Origin: Bacteroidales bacterium
Lineage (GTDB): Bacteria; Bacteroidota; Bacteroidia; Bacteroidales; P3
Assembly (NCBI GenBank): GCA_017507285.1
Contig: JAFWBF010000132.1
Location: 1 to 14,373, forward strand
Direction: 5' to 3'
DNA length: 14,373 nt
Shown here: piece by piece, positions 14,247-14,373 of the stretch
Layout of the letters: every line of letters starts with the position of its first letter
Numbering within the stretch: the stretch's first letter is position 1
The notes under the pieces: generated by a model
The model's input: the letters and a program-made list of their open reading frames with translations, nothing else
What the model was told of the DNA's origin: nothing
Database searches by the model: none
Made by a program: the position numbers and the translations under genes

Positions 14247-14373
14247 TTATTTCAATGCCTCAACGATGGCAGCTTCGATGGCTTCGCCACGAAGGTCGCG
14301 AGCCAATATAGTGCCGTCTTTTCCGATAAGCATTATTTGAGGAATGCCGTTTACACCATAAGTATCTGTAGCC
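14247..14373 (-). CDS. Tandem paralogue of the TlpA lipoprotein, only C-terminus in window
   Basis: The last 41 codons plus a TAA stop of a second TlpA gene, entering from the right edge. The visible protein (ATDTYGVNGIPQIM... to IVEALK) contains the cis-Pro loop and is identical to the end of the neighbouring complete protein. Bases 14249-14373 match 13076-13200 at 123 of 125 positions; both changes are in third codon positions and silent. Identity stops abruptly at the stop codon (TAG in one copy, TAA in the other). The remainder, including the CxxC motif and signal peptide, is outside the window, so it is unknown whether this copy is complete. Confidence 0.9.
   Translation of the reverse strand, partial: ATDTYGVNGIPQIMLIGKDGTILARDLRGEAIEAAIVEALK

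Overview
The window looks like chromosomal DNA of a Bacteroidota bacterium, most likely of the order Bacteroidales. The evidence is the set of protein families (PorT-type barrel, DUF4199 membrane protein, DUF4369/TlpA lipoproteins), several promoters of the Bacteroidota type (TTG, 19-20 bases, TAnnTTTG), and starts that lack strong Shine-Dalgarno sequences. A PorT-family protein suggests a type IX secretion lineage (Porphyromonas/Tannerella/Dysgonomonas-like), but the genus cannot be fixed from the sequence alone.

Layout. On the minus strand, bases 1-10074 form a long series of genes: lpdA (cut by the left edge), a coiled-coil lipoprotein, xerD, mtgA, a secreted YD-repeat-like protein with its own promoter and terminator, a secreted thioredoxin-fold protein that has lost its CxxC motif, a HAD-IIIA phosphatase lacking the usual zinc loop, a membrane GT2 glycosyltransferase, a DUF4199 membrane protein, a GT-B glycosyltransferase and a PhnP-like metallo-beta-lactamase-fold hydrolase. 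DUF4199, GT2, HAD and the thioredoxin-like gene read as one operon from a promoter inside the 3' end of the GT-B gene. The MBL hydrolase and GT-B gene form another pair, 6 bases apart.

Bases 10075-10715 separate divergent genes and hold the most unusual structure: a repeat element in which nearly everything from 10223 to 10600 has a 22-23 bp period. It is a roughly 315-bp imperfect inverted repeat centred near 10372. The outer arms are 23-bp tandem repeats in opposite orientation, the core is four exactly 22-bp-spaced palindromes (CTCATGGCATGAG), and a separate 22-bp direct repeat follows. No coding frame explains it.

On the plus strand, porT (TTG start) and a COG2509-type FAD-dependent dehydrogenase form a two-gene operon ending at a strong bidirectional terminator (13020-13050). 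Converging on it from the right are two tandem TlpA/DUF4369 thiol-disulfide lipoprotein genes on the minus strand. The second is only partly in the window, and its visible 125 bases match the first at 123 positions, both differences being silent.

The genes are mostly cell-envelope functions (peptidoglycan synthesis, glycosyl transfer, periplasmic redox, secretion) plus core metabolism (lpdA) and chromosome-dimer resolution (xerD). By eye the right half (about 8200-13000) is more GC-rich than 1800-8100.
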